Origin: Vibrio nitrifigilis
Lineage (GTDB): Bacteria > Pseudomonadota > Gammaproteobacteria > Enterobacterales > Vibrionaceae
Reading direction: 5' to 3'
NCBI RefSeq assembly: GCF_015686695.1
Contig: NZ_JADPMR010000001.1
Coordinates: forward strand, 2,418,001-2,482,000
DNA: 64,000 bases
Shown here: positions 10,139-19,017 of the stretch, piece after piece
Numbering within the stretch: position 1 is the stretch's first letter
Layout of the letters: every line of letters starts with the position of its first letter
Notes under the pieces: model-generated
Databases searched by the model: none
What the model saw: only the letters and a program-made list of their open reading frames with translations
What the model was told of the DNA's origin: nothing
Position numbers and translations under genes: made by a program

Positions 10139-10561
10139 TTAACGACGTTTTTTGGTGAGCTCAATTACTCGTAATTGAGCCATGGCTTTAGCCAGTTCAC
10201 TGGCCGCTTGCGCGAAGTCCATGTCACCGTGTTGGTTCTGAATATGTTCTTCAGCACGTTGACGGGCTTCTTCTGCCTTAGCTGCATCAAGGTCTTCACC
10301 ACGGATAGCTGTGTCAGCCAGTACAGTTGCTGTACCAGGCTGAACTTCAACAATACCACCAGAGATATAAATGATCTCTTCGTGGCCGTGTTGCTTAACA
10401 ATGCGCACCATACCAGGCTTGATAGCGGTCAGCAGCGGTGTGTGACCATGGAAGATACCAAGTTCACCTTCGCTACCGGTCACCTGAAATGTTTCAACTT
10501 GTCCAGAAAACAATTTTTTTTCTGCACTAACAACATCTAGGTGAAAGGTTATTGCTGCCAT
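10139..10561 (-). CDS. atpC: F1Fo ATP synthase epsilon subunit (AtpC)
   Basis: 140-aa epsilon subunit, the regulatory part of the central stalk. The N-terminal beta-sandwich (about 1-87) carries SEGELGIFHGHTPLLTAIKPG, the most conserved stretch. The C-terminal helical hairpin (about 88-140) can inhibit ATP hydrolysis. Last gene of the atp operon, 18 bases after atpD. Confidence 0.97.
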   Translation of the reverse strand: MAAITFHLDVVSAEKKLFSGQVETFQVTGSEGELGIFHGHTPLLTAIKPGMVRIVKQHGHEEIIYISGGIVEVQPGTATVLADTAIRGEDLDAAKAEEARQRAEEHIQNQHGDMDFAQAASELAKAMAQLRVIELTKKRR

Positions 10562-10579
10562 AACGCCTCCTAATTAGCC

Positions 10580-11983
10580 TTACATTTTTTTCGCGTTTTC
10601 TACAGCATCGTCAATAGAGCCGCAGTACATGAAGGCTTGCTCAGGAATATCATCGTAGTCACCATCTAGCAGACCTTTGAAACCACGTAGGGTTTCTTTT
10701 AGCGATACGTAAATACCAGGGTCGCCAGTGAATACTTCAGCTACGTGATATGGCTGAGTAAGGAAACGTTCAATCTTACGAGCACGAGCTACCACTTGCT
10801 TATCTTGCTCAGACAATTCGTCCATACCAAGAATAGCAATGATATCTTTTAGCTCTTTGTAACGTTGCAGTGTTTGTTGAACGCCACGAGCGATGTCGTA
10901 GTGCTCTTGACCAACTACTAGTGGATCCAACTGACGAGAAGTTGAATCTAGTGGGTCGATCGCTGGGTATAGGCCCATAGATGCAATGTTACGGTTCAGT
11001 ACTACTGTCGCGTCTAAGTGAGCGAAAGTCGTTGCTGGTGATGGGTCAGTCAAGTCATCTGCTGGTACGTATACCGCCTGTACAGACGTGATAGAACCAG
11101 ATTTAGTTGACGTGATACGTTCTTGAAGAACACCCATTTCTTCAGCAAGTGTAGGTTGGTAACCTACTGCTGAAGGCATACGACCTAGCAGTGCTGAAAC
11201 TTCAGTCCCCGCAAGGGTATAACGGTAGATGTTATCGATGAATAGCAGTACATCACGGCCTTCGTCACGGAAACGCTCAGCCATAGTAAGACCAGTCAAC
11301 GCAACACGCAGACGGTTACCCGGTGGCTCGTTCATCTGACCGTAAACCATCGCAACCTTAGATTCTTCTGGGTTTTCTAGGTTTACAACACCTGCTTCCT
11401 GCATTTCGTAGTAGAAGTCGTTACCCTCACGAGTACGCTCACCTACACCTGCAAATACAGATAGACCAGAGTGTTTCAGTGCGATGTTGTTGATAAGTTC
11501 CATCATGTTAACGGTCTTACCTACACCTGCACCACCAAACAGACCAATTTTACCACCCTTAGCGAATGGACAAATTAAGTCGATAACTTTAACACCCGTT
11601 TCTAGAAGTGCTGTCGCATTTGACTGCTCTTCGTAGCTAGGTGCTGCACGGTGGATAGAGTACTGTTGTTCAGCACCGATTTCACCGCGTTCATCAATCG
11701 CGTCACCAAGAACGTTCATGATACGACCAAGGGTCTTAGTACCTACTGGCACTGAAATTGGAGCGCCAGTATTTTCAACTGTCATTCCACGACGTAAACC
11801 ATCTGAGCTACCCATTACGATTGCGCGACATACGCCACCGCCAAGTTGCTGTTGCACTTCAAGAACCAAACGTCCTGTTGCTTCAACAACGTTAAGAGCA
11901 TCGTAAACACTAGGTACTTCGCTCTGTGGGAACTCCACGTCGACTACTGCGCCGATGATCTGTACGATCTTACCTGTAGCCAT
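10580..11983 (-). CDS. atpD: F1Fo ATP synthase beta subunit (AtpD)
   Basis: 467-aa catalytic subunit of F1. The P-loop is GGAGVGKTVNMMEL (about residues 149-162). The catalytic glutamate region is GVGERTREGNDFYYEM, and LLFIDNIYRYTLAG with ALLGRMPSAVGYQPTL follows the family. It sits between atpG and atpC in the standard order. Length is near the E. coli subunit (460). Confidence 0.98.
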   Translation of the reverse strand: MATGKIVQIIGAVVDVEFPQSEVPSVYDALNVVEATGRLVLEVQQQLGGGVCRAIVMGSSDGLRRGMTVENTGAPISVPVGTKTLGRIMNVLGDAIDERGEIGAEQQYSIHRAAPSYEEQSNATALLETGVKVIDLICPFAKGGKIGLFGGAGVGKTVNMMELINNIALKHSGLSVFAGVGERTREGNDFYYEMQEAGVVNLENPEESKVAMVYGQMNEPPGNRLRVALTGLTMAERFRDEGRDVLLFIDNIYRYTLAGTEVSALLGRMPSAVGYQPTLAEEMGVLQERITSTKSGSITSVQAVYVPADDLTDPSPATTFAHLDATVVLNRNIASMGLYPAIDPLDSTSRQLDPLVVGQEHYDIARGVQQTLQRYKELKDIIAILGMDELSEQDKQVVARARKIERFLTQPYHVAEVFTGDPGIYVSLKETLRGFKGLLDGDYDDIPEQAFMYCGSIDDAVENAKKM

Positions 11984-12017
11984 CGTTAATCCTCTAAACT
12001 GTTTGTTTTACCTAAGC

Positions 12018-12884
12018 TTAAACCGCAGCTGCACCACTTACGATTTCAGAAAGTTCTTGTGTAATCGCCGCTTGACGAGCTTTGTTGTACACAAGTTCTA
12101 ATTCATCAATCAAGTTAGATGCGTTATCTGTTGCAGCTTTCATCGCAATCATTCGAGCCGCTTGCTCACAAGCAAGGTTCTCAACTACGCCCTGATAAAC
12201 CTGTGACTCTACGTAACGTAGTAGTAAGGCATCAAGTAGCGGTTGAGGCTCTGGTTCGTAGATATAATCCCACGAGTGATCACGCTGCATTTCTTCGCTG
12301 TCTGATTTAGGCAAAGGCAGCAATTGATCGATCGTTGGTTGTTGCACCATTGTGTTTACAAATTCGTTGAACACAACGTACAGGCGATCTAATTCACCGT
12401 TATCATATTTCTTCAGCATCACACCGACAGAGCCGATTAGGTCTTCAAGACTTGGTGAATCACCAAGGCCCGATACCTGTGCAGCTACTTTTGCACCGGA
12501 GTGAGCAAAGAAGGATGTTGCTTTAGAGCCGATAATAGCTAGCTCAACATCCACACCTTTGGTTTGCCAAGATTTCATATCCATCAGGGCTTTTTTGAAC
12601 AAGTTAACGTTCAAACCACCACACAAACCACGGTCTGTAGAAACAATGATATAACCAACACGTTTCGCTTCGCGTTCTTCTAAGTACGGATGACGGTACT
12701 CGAGATTCGCGTTTGCGACATGACCGATCACTTTACGCATCGTTTGCGCGTATGGTCGGGAAGCCTGCATCGCTTCTTGCGAACGACGCATTTTAGAAGC
12801 GGCTACCATTTCCATCGCTTTAGTAATTTTCTGAGTGCTTTTTACACTACCGATTTTACTACGTATCTCTTTTGCGCCGGCCAT
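12018..12884 (-). CDS. atpG: F1Fo ATP synthase gamma subunit (AtpG)
   Basis: 288-aa rotor shaft of F1. It has the typical N-terminal helix (AGAKEIRSKIGSVKSTQKIT, then KAMEMVAASKMRR, residues 2-34), a central Rossmann-like domain (STDRGLCGGLNVN near 83-95) and a C-terminal helix (NASNLIDELELVYNKARQA) forming the coiled coil. Expected length and position, between atpA and atpD. Confidence 0.97.
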   Translation of the reverse strand: MAGAKEIRSKIGSVKSTQKITKAMEMVAASKMRRSQEAMQASRPYAQTMRKVIGHVANANLEYRHPYLEEREAKRVGYIIVSTDRGLCGGLNVNLFKKALMDMKSWQTKGVDVELAIIGSKATSFFAHSGAKVAAQVSGLGDSPSLEDLIGSVGVMLKKYDNGELDRLYVVFNEFVNTMVQQPTIDQLLPLPKSDSEEMQRDHSWDYIYEPEPQPLLDALLLRYVESQVYQGVVENLACEQAARMIAMKAATDNASNLIDELELVYNKARQAAITQELSEIVSGAAAV

Positions 12885-12927
12885 CGTTACTCTCCATTAG
12901 TTGGTGGCATTACTGCCACCGACTTAG

Positions 12928-14469
12928 TTACCAAGTTTGGGTTGCTTTGAAATCTTCAACAAGTTTGGTTAACTTGTCTTCAACTTCGCCGTTATAAGCA
13001 CCGGACTTGTTGATCTCTTCTGCTAGTTCAGCATATTGAGAATGAGCATACGATAGTAAAGCGGCTTCAAAATCTAGAACTTTGTTCAGTTCTACATCAG
13101 CAAGGTAACCACGCTCTGCAGCGAAGATAGCTAAGCCCTGCTCAAAGATAGACATCGGTGTGTACTGATTCTGTTTCATCAGTTCAGTCACTTTTTGACC
13201 GTGGTCTAGCTGCTTCTTAGTAGCGGCGTCAAGATCTGAAGAGAACTGCGCAAATGCAGCCAATTCACGATATTGAGCAAGAGCAGTACGAATACCACCA
13301 GCCAATTTCTTAATGATCTTAGTTTGAGCTGAACCACCCACACGAGAAACAGAGATACCTGGGTCAACCGCTGGGCGAACACCTGCGTTGAACAGTTCTG
13401 TCTGTAGGAAAATCTGACCATCGGTAATAGAAATTACGTTAGTCGGTACGAATGCAGATACGTCACCCGCTTGGGTTTCGATGATAGGTAGAGCTGTCAA
13501 TGAACCAGTCTTACCTTTCACTTCACCGTTAGTGAAACGTTCTACATACTCTGCGCTTACACGAGCAGCACGCTCTAGTAAACGAGAGTGTAAGTAGAAT
13601 ACGTCACCAGGGAATGCTTCACGACCTGGTGGACGACGTAGCAATAGAGAAATCTGACGATAAGCCACAGCTTGTTTAGATAGATCATCATAAACAATCA
13701 GTGCATCTTCTCCGCGATCACGGAAGTATTCACCCATTGCACAACCTGCGTAAGGAGCAAGGTATTGCAATGCAGCAGATTCAGATGCTGACGCAACCAC
13801 AATGATAGTGTTTTTAAGTGCGTCGTGCTCTTCTAACTTACGTACTACGTTAGCAATTGTCGACGCTTTTTGGCCGATAGCTACGTAGATAGAGTAAATG
13901 CCAGAATCTTTCTGGTTGATGATCGCATCGATAGCCATCGCAGTTTTACCTGTTTGACGGTCACCGATGATCAATTCACGCTGGCCACGACCAATTGGGA
14001 TCATCGAGTCAACAGATTTGTAACCTGTTTGAACTGGTTGATCTACCGATTGACGATCGATAACGCCAGGTGCAATCACTTCAACTGGAGAAGTAATTTT
14101 TGCTTCAAGAGGTCCTTTGCCATCGATAGGTTCACCCAGAGTGTTAACCACACGACCAAGCAGTTCAGGACCAACTGGTACTTCAAGAATACGACCAGTA
14201 CCAGTTACTTTTGTGCCTTCCTTAAGGTCAGCATATGGGCCCATTACAACCGCACCTACCGAGTCACGCTCAAGGTTAAGTGCTAGTGCATAACGGCCAC
14301 CCGGTAATTCAATCATTTCACCCTGCATCACGTCTTTAAGACCGTGAATGCGGATAATACCATCGCTTACCGAAACGATAGTACCTTCATTGCGACCTTC
14401 ACTAACAACGTCGAAAGATTCGATACGCTGTTTAATAAGATCACTTATTTCCGTGGAATTAAGTTGCAT
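12928..14469 (-). CDS. atpA: F1Fo ATP synthase alpha subunit (AtpA)
   Basis: 513-aa alpha subunit carrying non-catalytic nucleotide sites. The P-loop is GDRQTGKTAMAIDA (about 169-182); the arginine-finger region lies in VDPGISVSRVGGSAQ. The start at 14469 (MQLNSTEISDLI) gives the E. coli length of 513; an in-frame upstream start adding MHCSLDGDWS runs into atpH and is rejected. It begins 13 bases after the atpH stop. Confidence 0.98.
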   Translation of the reverse strand: MQLNSTEISDLIKQRIESFDVVSEGRNEGTIVSVSDGIIRIHGLKDVMQGEMIELPGGRYALALNLERDSVGAVVMGPYADLKEGTKVTGTGRILEVPVGPELLGRVVNTLGEPIDGKGPLEAKITSPVEVIAPGVIDRQSVDQPVQTGYKSVDSMIPIGRGQRELIIGDRQTGKTAMAIDAIINQKDSGIYSIYVAIGQKASTIANVVRKLEEHDALKNTIIVVASASESAALQYLAPYAGCAMGEYFRDRGEDALIVYDDLSKQAVAYRQISLLLRRPPGREAFPGDVFYLHSRLLERAARVSAEYVERFTNGEVKGKTGSLTALPIIETQAGDVSAFVPTNVISITDGQIFLQTELFNAGVRPAVDPGISVSRVGGSAQTKIIKKLAGGIRTALAQYRELAAFAQFSSDLDAATKKQLDHGQKVTELMKQNQYTPMSIFEQGLAIFAAERGYLADVELNKVLDFEAALLSYAHSQYAELAEEINKSGAYNGEVEDKLTKLVEDFKATQTW

Positions 14470-14482
14470 GCTCCAATCCCCA

Positions 14483-15016
14483 TCAAGACTGCAATGCATC
14501 GCTCAGACGGTGTAAACGTCCACGCGCTGAGTTATCGATGACTAAGTCTCCGGCTCGAATTACAACCCCAGCTAGTAGGGTCTCATCTATACTGCAATTC
14601 AGCAGAACTTTACGCTCGAGGCGCTGCTCTAGTTTGCTGCTGATGTCTGCTTTTTGTTGCTCTGAAAGCTCGCTTGCAGAAATAACTTCCACATCGATTT
14701 TCGATTCATGTTCTTTTTTCAGAACATGATATTGAGCGCAGACTTCAGGAACAGCCGCTAAGCGGCCATTCTCTGCCATCACCTTAATAAGGTTCTGGCC
14801 AGATTCATCAAACTGTTCGCCACAAACTGCGATAAAAACCTCTGCTAATTTATTGGCAGAGAGAGAACTGGTAATCAGTTCATGAATTTGCGCGTTGTTT
14901 GCGACTTCAGCAGCGAATACCAACATTTCAGACCATTGATCTAACTGTTGTTTCTCCACCGCAAAATCAAATGCTGCTTTAGCATAGGGGCGTGCAATAG
15001 TAGTCAGTTCAGACAT
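14483..15016 (-). CDS. atpH: F1Fo ATP synthase delta subunit (AtpH)
   Basis: 177-aa delta subunit (OSCP family), which links F1 to the peripheral stalk. The N-terminal six-helix domain begins LTTIARPYAKAAFDFA. The C-terminal GVVIRAGDLVIDNSARGRL is the family signature. Length is identical to the E. coli subunit. It is placed between atpF and atpA with a 14-base gap to atpF. Confidence 0.97.
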   Translation of the reverse strand: MSELTTIARPYAKAAFDFAVEKQQLDQWSEMLVFAAEVANNAQIHELITSSLSANKLAEVFIAVCGEQFDESGQNLIKVMAENGRLAAVPEVCAQYHVLKKEHESKIDVEVISASELSEQQKADISSKLEQRLERKVLLNCSIDETLLAGVVIRAGDLVIDNSARGRLHRLSDALQS

Positions 15017-15030
15017 AAGCGCCCCCTGAG

Positions 15031-15501
15031 TTAAAGTTTTGCAGCTACGTTGTCAAGAATATCTTTGTGCGCATCTTTATCGATTGAACGCTCTAAGATT
15101 TTCTCGGCACCAGCGATAGCCAGAGTAGCAACTTGTTTGCGCAGCTCATCGCGTGCACGATTACGTTCAGCTTCGATTTCAGCTTCTGCTTGAGTCAGGA
15201 GCTTCTGGCGTTCTTCCAGAGCCTGTTCACGAGCTTCATCCAAAATCTGAGCTTTACGTTTATTCGCTTGCTCAATGACCTCTGTTGCTGTGCGCTTCGC
15301 TTCCTTCATTTGTTCAGAAGCGTTGGCTTGTGCTAGATCTAAATCTTTCTTTGCACGCTCAGCGGCTTGCAAACCATCAGCAATTTTTTGCTGACGTTCT
15401 TCAATCGCTTTAATGATTGGTGGCCATACATATTTCATGCAGAACCAAACAAACAGGATAAAGGCGACTGCTTGACCTAGCAGAGTTGCGTTCATATTCA
15501 C
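15031..15501 (-). CDS. atpF: F1Fo ATP synthase b subunit (AtpF)
   Basis: 156-aa peripheral-stalk subunit. One N-terminal transmembrane helix (about 5-25, LLGQAVAFILFVWFCMKYVW) is followed by a long charged, alanine-rich helix (30-150) that forms the parallel dimeric coiled coil. Starts MNMNATLLGQ, like E. coli MNLNATILGQ. Same length as the E. coli protein. Confidence 0.97.
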   Translation of the reverse strand: MNMNATLLGQAVAFILFVWFCMKYVWPPIIKAIEERQQKIADGLQAAERAKKDLDLAQANASEQMKEAKRTATEVIEQANKRKAQILDEAREQALEERQKLLTQAEAEIEAERNRARDELRKQVATLAIAGAEKILERSIDKDAHKDILDNVAAKL

Positions 15502-15580
15502 AACAGCTACCCCCTATATGGACAGACTTATGTTAATCAAAGGCAAAACGTAGATGTGTTTTGCCACTGGAAATACGTGA

Positions 15581-15835
15581 TTAACCTAGTTGACCAACAA
15601 ACGGGTTAGCGAAAGTGAATAGAAGTGCGATAACGATACCGATCATTGGAACCGCATCGAGCAGACCTGCGATGATGAACATCTTAACTTGCAGCATAGG
15701 AGCCATTTCAGGTTGGCGAGCTGCGCCTTCAAGGAATTTACCGCCTAGAAGAGCGAAACCAATCGCTGTACCTAGAGAAGCAAGACCGACGATAATACCT
15801 ACGGCGATTGCAGAAAAGCTCAGTAAAGTTTCCAT
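15581..15835 (-). CDS. atpE: F1Fo ATP synthase c subunit (AtpE)
   Basis: 84-aa proteolipid that forms the rotating membrane c-ring. Two transmembrane helices flank the polar loop GARQPEM; the carboxylate for ion binding is the aspartate in GLLDAVPMIG. I see no Na+-coordinating set like that of Na+-type c subunits, so proton coupling is inferred. ATG at 15835 is chosen because GGAG lies 5-6 bases upstream; an in-frame TTG four codons earlier would swallow that site. The 79-base gap to atpF is the longest in the operon. Confidence 0.97.
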   Translation of the reverse strand: METLLSFSAIAVGIIVGLASLGTAIGFALLGGKFLEGAARQPEMAPMLQVKMFIIAGLLDAVPMIGIVIALLFTFANPFVGQLG

Positions 15836-15904
15836 TACTATCTCCAATTATAATTGTTGGCTAAAGTGCCCAATAAAAGCTTTAAAAAAACAAAATATAA
15901 AAAA

Positions 15905-16735
15905 TTAATGATCCGAGTCTTCGTGTGCCATTGACAGATAAACGATAGTCAACATCATGAACACAAATGCTTGAATCAAAATTACCAGAATATGGAAAAT
16001 AGCCCACGGAAGTGAACCGATCCATTGTAACCACCAAGGCAACATCGCCGCACAAAGAATGAATACAACCTCACCCGCAAACATGTTACCGAATAGACGC
16101 ATACCCAGTGATAACGGTTTCGCCAGCAACGACACCACTTCAATAAGTAGGTTAAACGGAATCATGACAGGGTGATTGAATGGATGTAGAGCCAATTCTT
16201 TCACGAACCCACCTAAGCCTTTCACTTTGATGCTGTAAAAAATCATCAAAGCAAAAACACCTAGAGCCATAGCCATGGTGATATTCACATCAGCAGAAGG
16301 AACCACTTTTAAATAAGGAACCCCTAACAGATGCTGTGCTGAGTAAGGCAAGAAATCGATGGGCACAAGGTCCATGATGTTCATTAGCAATACCCAACAA
16401 AAGATAGTTAGTGCCAGCGGAGCAATTAGCGCATTGCGTCCATGGAAAGTCTCTTTGACGTTTTGGTCGACAAATTCAACTACCATCTCAACAAAACACT
16501 GCAGCTTGCCTGGTACACCCACTGTTGCTTTCTTAGAAACTGAACGGAACATCCAAAGGAAGATCAATCCAGTAAACACAGAAAAAAACAGGCTATCGAT
16601 ATGAACGTTCCAGAAACTTGTCTCACTTATTTGCCACCCCAAATCATAGTGCTCAGAAATACGAGCCAATGATAAGTTAGACAAATGGTGCTCAATGTAA
16701 CCGGACGGTGTTAGCGCTTCACCTGGCGCAGCCAT
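15905..16735 (-). CDS. atpB: F1Fo ATP synthase a subunit (AtpB)
   Basis: 276-aa membrane subunit providing the proton half-channels. Several hydrophobic helices are evident. The essential arginine lies in SLGMRLFGNMFAGE, and the C-terminal channel helix contains LVILIQAFVFMMLT. The hydrophilic N terminus precedes the first membrane segment at about residue 50. It begins 8 bases after atpI and lies 69 bases before atpE. Confidence 0.97.
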   Translation of the reverse strand: MAAPGEALTPSGYIEHHLSNLSLARISEHYDLGWQISETSFWNVHIDSLFFSVFTGLIFLWMFRSVSKKATVGVPGKLQCFVEMVVEFVDQNVKETFHGRNALIAPLALTIFCWVLLMNIMDLVPIDFLPYSAQHLLGVPYLKVVPSADVNITMAMALGVFALMIFYSIKVKGLGGFVKELALHPFNHPVMIPFNLLIEVVSLLAKPLSLGMRLFGNMFAGEVVFILCAAMLPWWLQWIGSLPWAIFHILVILIQAFVFMMLTIVYLSMAHEDSDH

Positions 16736-16743
16736 AACTCATC

Positions 16744-17133
16744 CTATTTTTTGTTGTTAATGAATAGTACTGGTGCAAAGATATTAATACCTAGTACCAG
16801 CAAATAGGTTAGTTTCAGGGGAACAAGTTCCACCTGGACATACATGTAAGCAGCAGAAAATAGTGCAATGGTAATGAGGATTTTAAGAGCTTCACCTGTG
16901 TAGAAAGACGCCGTGATACGTTTTGCAGCACGAGCCCCACTAAACATGAAAGCGAACAGCGCGAATACAGCATTAGCAATGACAAAAATGCCACCACCTA
17001 TTAGCGCAGAAAATCCCCATTCAGCATTAACCACAACAGCCATTCCTGTTGCCACAACCATAACCGCGCCCAACTGGATCAATAACAATTGCTTAGCAAG
17101 CTCTCGTCCCGGTCTAGCTAACGCAGCTACCAT
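16744..17133 (-). CDS. atpI: ATP synthase accessory protein AtpI
   Basis: 129-aa small membrane protein with four likely transmembrane helices. AtpI is a non-essential assembly factor encoded first in atp operons, linked to c-ring assembly and Mg2+ supply. Sequence conservation is low; identity rests on N-terminal GRELAKQLLLIQLGAVM, size and its place before atpB. A promoter (TTGCCA, 16 bases, TATAAA) lies 65-92 bases upstream. Confidence 0.92.
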   Translation of the reverse strand: MVAALARPGRELAKQLLLIQLGAVMVVATGMAVVVNAEWGFSALIGGGIFVIANAVFALFAFMFSGARAAKRITASFYTGEALKILITIALFSAAYMYVQVELVPLKLTYLLVLGINIFAPVLFINNKK

Positions 17134-17197
17134 GTATTCTTACCCCACATAAAATGCACCTGACCTAACAACTAAAGCCAGATGCTATGCTAAAAAT

Positions 17198-17225
17198 TTT
17201 ATATACATACCATAATCTTTGGCAA
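17198..17225 (-). promoter_or_regulatory. Likely atp operon promoter
   Basis: On the minus strand -35 TTGCCA (17220-17225), a 16-base spacer and -10 TATAAA (17198-17203) precede atpI. No better match is seen in the atpI-parB gap. Confidence 0.6.
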
Positions 17226-17265
17226 TGTAATTACCACAAAAAGTTACAGTTTTGCTTACAACTCG

Positions 17266-17294
17266 ACAACTTTTCGAATGAAAAGTTGTTTTTT
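17266..17294 (+). terminator. Plus-strand terminator-like hairpin in parB-atpI gap
   Basis: A perfect 10-bp stem (ACAACTTTTC with GAAAAGTTGT, loop GAAT) runs straight into six Ts on the plus strand. On the minus strand, where parB and atp are transcribed, no U run follows. It therefore points against the genes and could stop antisense transcription, or it may act as a plain hairpin after parB. Confidence 0.5.
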
Positions 17295-17296
17295 AC

Positions 17297-17314
17297 AATT
17301 GATTTAAATCAATT
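17297..17314. promoter_or_regulatory. 18-bp palindrome with FNR-like site
   Basis: A perfect 18-bp palindrome lies 8 bases past the parB stop. Its inner 14 bases, TTGATTTAAATCAA (17299-17312), match the FNR consensus TTGAT-N4-ATCAA exactly. Relative to the proposed atp promoter it would centre far upstream, near -114. Function is inferred from the motif only. Confidence 0.45.
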
Positions 17315-17321
17315 ATCTCAT

Positions 17322-18203
17322 TTAGCGTTCTAGCTTGGCAATCACTTGTTCTAATTTGTGAGGTTCATCAAGACTTATTGTTAGTTTTGACTTTCCGTTC
17401 TTAGATCGCACGATTGAAACTTTTGCATGCAATTTATCGCTAAGGTTCTGTGATATTTGTTGAATTTCTACGTCTTCTACCACGTTTTTATCGTCAGATG
17501 GTCCAGAAAGACATTTTTTGACGAGTTGTTCGGTTTGACGAACCGTAAGCTGCTTTTTGGCTACTTTTTCAGCAATATCAGCTTGAAGCTCACCTTCGAG
17601 CATCAACAAAGCACGAGCATGGCCCATTTCTAGCTGCTTAGTTTCAACAAACTTTTTAACTTTTTCATCTAATTGGTTTAGACGTAATAAATTGCTGACA
17701 GTCGTGCGCGATTTACCAATCACATCGGCGACTTGTTGGTGGGTTAACTTGAATTCGTCTTGCAAACGTTCGAGAGCTTGCGCTTCTTCGATCGCATTCA
17801 AGTCTTCACGTTGAATGTTTTCGATCAAAGCCATGGCCACTGCAGCACGGTCTTCAACACGTTTAATAAGACAAGGAACTTGTTTTAGCCCAGCCTGACG
17901 TGCTGCTCTCCAGCGACGCTCTCCGGCTATAATCTCATACCCACCAGTTTCTAGTGGTCGAACAACTATCGGTTGGATAATACCTTGAGACTGGATAGAA
18001 GCAGATAGCTCTTCCAACGCTTCTGGAGACATGTCTTTACGGGGCTGGTAAATACCCGGTTTCAAGCTCGTAATAGCGAGATCCGTTAGATCTGCTTCTG
18101 AAGATAGCGTTTGGCTATTTGAAGCAACTTGCTGTTTTTCACGAGCCATTGAGCTAGTTGCTAGTAATGCATCCAGCCCTTTTCCTAAACCGCGTTTAGA
18201 CAT
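17322..18203 (-). CDS. parB: Chromosome partitioning protein ParB
   Basis: 293-aa ParB/Spo0J-family protein, a CTP-dependent clamp that loads at parS sites near the origin and works with ParA in origin segregation. N-terminal KRGLGKGLDALLA is a typical ParA-interaction start. The CTPase/ParB motif includes GERRWRAARQAGL (about 92-104), then a helix-turn-helix (HQQVADVIGKSRTTVSNLLRL) and a C-terminal dimer domain. It starts 26 bases after parA in an rsmG-parA-parB group. No perfect parS 16-mer was found in the window by eye. Confidence 0.96.
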   Translation of the reverse strand: MSKRGLGKGLDALLATSSMAREKQQVASNSQTLSSEADLTDLAITSLKPGIYQPRKDMSPEALEELSASIQSQGIIQPIVVRPLETGGYEIIAGERRWRAARQAGLKQVPCLIKRVEDRAAVAMALIENIQREDLNAIEEAQALERLQDEFKLTHQQVADVIGKSRTTVSNLLRLNQLDEKVKKFVETKQLEMGHARALLMLEGELQADIAEKVAKKQLTVRQTEQLVKKCLSGPSDDKNVVEDVEIQQISQNLSDKLHAKVSIVRSKNGKSKLTISLDEPHKLEQVIAKLER

Positions 18204-18229
18204 GTAAACGAATTCCTTAAGTTAAATCA

Positions 18230-19003
18230 TTATGCGGGAACTTCTTCACGACGAAGCATCTCACCCGCTAAAGCTAAATAGGCTTTAGCACCAGCAGAAT
18301 ACTTGTCATAGTACATGGCAGGTTTACCATGACTTGGGGCCTCAGCCAAACGAACATTACGAGGAATGACGGTACGATACACTTTATCACCAAAGTGTTT
18401 TTTCAATTGATCGGACACTTCGTTAGAGAGGCGGTTACGAGGATCATACATAGTACGCAGTAAACCCTCGATTTTTAAATTTTCATTCACTACTGCAGCT
18501 AACTTACTAATGGTATCCATTAATGCCGTTAACCCTTCTAAAGCAAAATATTCACATTGCATTGGAACGAGTACGGAGTCAGCTGCCGCCATAGCATTAA
18601 TGGTGAGTAAGTTTAGAGCTGGTGGACAATCAATAAAAATGTAGTCGTACTCATCTCGAACCGGTGTCAGTGCGTTTTTCAAACGTACTTCACGTGCAAA
18701 CACTTCCATTAATTTAATCTCAGCGGCGGTCACATCACCATTCGCTGCGATTAAGTCATAATTTCCTGATGTTTTATGGCACACCACTTCTGAGAACGGC
18801 GAATCTTCAACCAATAACTCATAAGCAGTCGCATCGACTTGATATTTATCGACACCACTCGCCATTGTGGCGTTACCCTGCGGGTCTAGGTCAACGACCA
18901 AAACCTTACGTTTAGTCGCAGCCATAGATGCGGCTAAATTGATACAAGTTGTTGTTTTACCAACACCACCTTTCTGGTTGGCAATTGCTACGATTTTACC
19001 CAC
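18230..19003 (-). CDS. parA: Chromosome partitioning ATPase ParA
   Basis: 257-aa deviant Walker-A ATPase (ParA/Soj family). The Walker A KGGVGKTT is at residues 10-17 with the signature lysine, the Walker A' DLDPQGNATM at about 40-49, and Walker B FIDCPP at about 120. It binds DNA non-specifically and moves ParB-parS complexes. The start is GTG at 19003. It follows rsmG by 14 bases and precedes parB. By its place next to oriC it is the chromosome-1 system. Confidence 0.96.
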   Translation of the reverse strand: MGKIVAIANQKGGVGKTTTCINLAASMAATKRKVLVVDLDPQGNATMASGVDKYQVDATAYELLVEDSPFSEVVCHKTSGNYDLIAANGDVTAAEIKLMEVFAREVRLKNALTPVRDEYDYIFIDCPPALNLLTINAMAAADSVLVPMQCEYFALEGLTALMDTISKLAAVVNENLKIEGLLRTMYDPRNRLSNEVSDQLKKHFGDKVYRTVIPRNVRLAEAPSHGKPAMYYDKYSAGAKAYLALAGEMLRREEVPA

Positions 19004-19017
19004 GGTGTGCCTCGCTG

